Shown here: piece after piece, positions 6,239 to 6,924 of the stretch | Numbering within the stretch: the stretch's first letter is position 1 | Layout of the letters: every line of letters begins with the position of its first letter | Origin: Synechococcaceae cyanobacterium | Lineage (GTDB): Bacteria > Cyanobacteriota > Cyanobacteriia > PCC-6307 > Cyanobiaceae | Reading direction: 5' to 3' | Length of the DNA: 6,924 nt | NCBI GenBank assembly: GCA_947460085.1 | Contig: CANHGA010000112.1 | Coordinates: 1-6,924 of the forward strand | Position numbers and translations under genes: made by a program | Notes under the pieces: model-generated | Database searches by the model: none | The model's input: the letters and a program-made list of their open reading frames with translations, nothing else | Told to the model about the DNA's origin: nothing

Positions 6239-6521
6239 TTGAGGAGATTGGTACTACATCGCTACAGCGATGCTTTCAAAGCTCATGTGAGAAGGCAGGC
6301 GAGTGTGGCAGACCACCCGAGCGTCCCTCGGATTTCCGAGGGGCTTGGAATTTGCGTTGTCAACCTTTACAACCGCAGGACGGCGAGGCGTTTCCAAAGA
6401 GCGGTGCCACGGCCGCACTGATGACCAGGACCAAGTGTGGAGTTGGGCCTGTATCCGTTCGCGGATCAGCCAAGGGCGCCAGCAGTCGTTAGCTGTCCAC
6501 CCCGATAACGGCAATACCTAA
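6239..6521 (+). pseudogene. Remnant of an IS3-family transposase (OrfA plus scraps of OrfB)
   Basis: From 6239 one frame reads HRYSDAFKAHVRRQ, then PSVPRISEGLGICVVNLYNRR and a TGA at 6419. This is the OrfA helix-turn-helix of IS3-type elements (typical form RYS.EFKA.VVR… SVA.I..ELGI.V.TLYNWR). In another frame DQVWSW (6429-6446) matches the start of the OrfB catalytic core, which usually reads NQVWSWDIT. HPDNGN (6498-6515) matches its second catalytic-aspartate motif (H.DNG), and TAA follows at 6519. Only 17 codons separate the two scraps, where intact members have roughly 60-70. The first catalytic Asp is replaced by Ala, and the OrfA–OrfB junction is almost wholly deleted. The element is dead. 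No intact terminal inverted repeats are identified. Confidence 0.7.
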
Positions 6522-6683
6522 GTGCAGGCCTCTCACAGAGTTGAGGGGCTGCTGCTAGAGCGATGCTTGCGTTCGCAAAGCGAGAAGGAGTGTCTAAAAA
6601 ACGAAGCCATACCCCCATACCGCCATAAAGCCAAGTCATCGGTCGATAGTCACAAGGAAGGGATCTGGGGCTCTAGAATACCA

Positions 6684-6924
6684 ATGACGAACAGCACATA
6701 TATTTCCGGGCAGATCCCTGCGACATTCCCTGGGTACACGGGGCAAGAATTCCGCAATTTCGGAGCCTTTGCCGCCCTGCGCAATGACGGCTCCGTCGTC
6801 TCCTGGGGAGATCCAAACTCCGGCGGCGACAGCAGCTCCATCGACTTCAACGGTGATGCCGATGATCTCACCGTTTCCCAGATCTTTTCTAATGGCCTCG
6901 CCTTTGCCGCCCTGCGCAGCGACG
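6684..6924 (+). CDS. Start of an RCC1-like 'WGD' tandem-repeat protein (partial)
   Basis: An open frame runs from ATG 6684 to the end of the window (80 codons, no stop). After about 25 N-terminal residues (MTNSTYISGQIPATFPGYTG) comes FGAFAALRNDGSVVSWGD (26-43), a Gly/Asp/Ser-rich stretch containing DFNGDADDLTV, then QIFSNGLAFAALRSD (66-80). FAALR recurs at residues 29 and 74, giving a 45-residue period. At DNA level, 19 bases (GCCTTTGCCGCCCTGCGCA) are identical at 6765-6783 and 6900-6918, 135 bases apart. Repeats of this kind resemble the RCC1/beta-propeller 'alpha-tubulin suppressor-like' repeats of large, often secreted or surface-associated cyanobacterial proteins. No N-terminal signal peptide is visible. 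No good ribosome-binding site is present (AAGGAAGGG lies about 20 bases away). The frame is open back to 6522, but similarity begins at the ATG. Function unknown. Confidence 0.8.
   Translation, partial: MTNSTYISGQIPATFPGYTGQEFRNFGAFAALRNDGSVVSWGDPNSGGDSSSIDFNGDADDLTVSQIFSNGLAFAALRSD

Noticed and set aside
5991..6242. 83-codon plus-strand frame in the low-GC stretch
   Set aside because: TTG start without a Shine-Dalgarno, mixed polar composition, no recognisable motif; length is within chance for this stretch.
6565..6581. GCTTGCG/CGCAAAGC near-palindrome
   Set aside because: The loop would be only two to four bases with a bulge and there is no T tract; chance cannot be excluded.
5625..6924. 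Search for a second copy of the tRNA 3' end (an attR site) and for a CRISPR array
   Set aside because: No repeat of the T-arm/acceptor sequence and no regularly spaced repeats of 25-40 bases were seen; the island idea rests on context only.

Overview
The window looks like chromosome of a high-GC picocyanobacterium (Synechococcus/Cyanobium type). The evidence is the housekeeping block rpsN–pnp–cysQ–rsmI, high G+C in the core genes (for example 42 of 60 bases at 1261-1320), cyanobacterial-style PNPase and RsmI sequences, and the start of a 'FAALR.DGSVV.WGD' repeat protein of a kind I recall from this group. The assignment is by recognition, not by database search.

Positions 1-5500 are ordinary, compact core genome. 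The window opens on the last 12 codons of rpsN (ribosomal protein S14), followed by a 3' region with a strong Rho-independent terminator. Then comes pnp (polynucleotide phosphorylase, GTG start, all catalytic and RNA-binding motifs intact) with its own strong terminator. On the opposite strand follows a cysQ-type 3'(2'),5'-bisphosphate nucleotidase, whose last codons and stop are duplicated in a 14-bp tandem repeat. It is transcribed divergently from rsmI (16S rRNA 2'-O-methyltransferase), with only about 20-40 bp between the two starts. Behind rsmI lies a small two-helix membrane protein resembling LapA/DUF1049. It overlaps, tail to tail, a minus-strand gene for an unnamed protein with an N-terminal helix-turn-helix, a Pro/Glu/Gln-rich and then Asp-rich linker, and a basic C-terminal domain.

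At 5551-5624 sits a complete tRNA-Arg(UCU). From there to about 6680 the character changes. G+C falls in places to about 43-45%, no convincing gene is present, and small palindromes and repeats appear. A heavily deleted IS3-type transposase relic (about 6239-6521) can be recognised from the OrfA helix-turn-helix and two OrfB scraps. This looks like the decayed edge of an accessory island beside a tRNA gene.

The window ends inside a new gene, starting at 6684, that begins a tandem-repeat protein (45-residue RCC1-like 'WGD' repeats). Such genes can be very long. Functionally, pnp and rsmI belong to RNA decay and ribosome modification and cysQ to sulfate assimilation. The accessory end, with the tRNA, the IS relic and the repeat protein, is the most variable and most interesting part. 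I found no complete new multi-gene system in the window.
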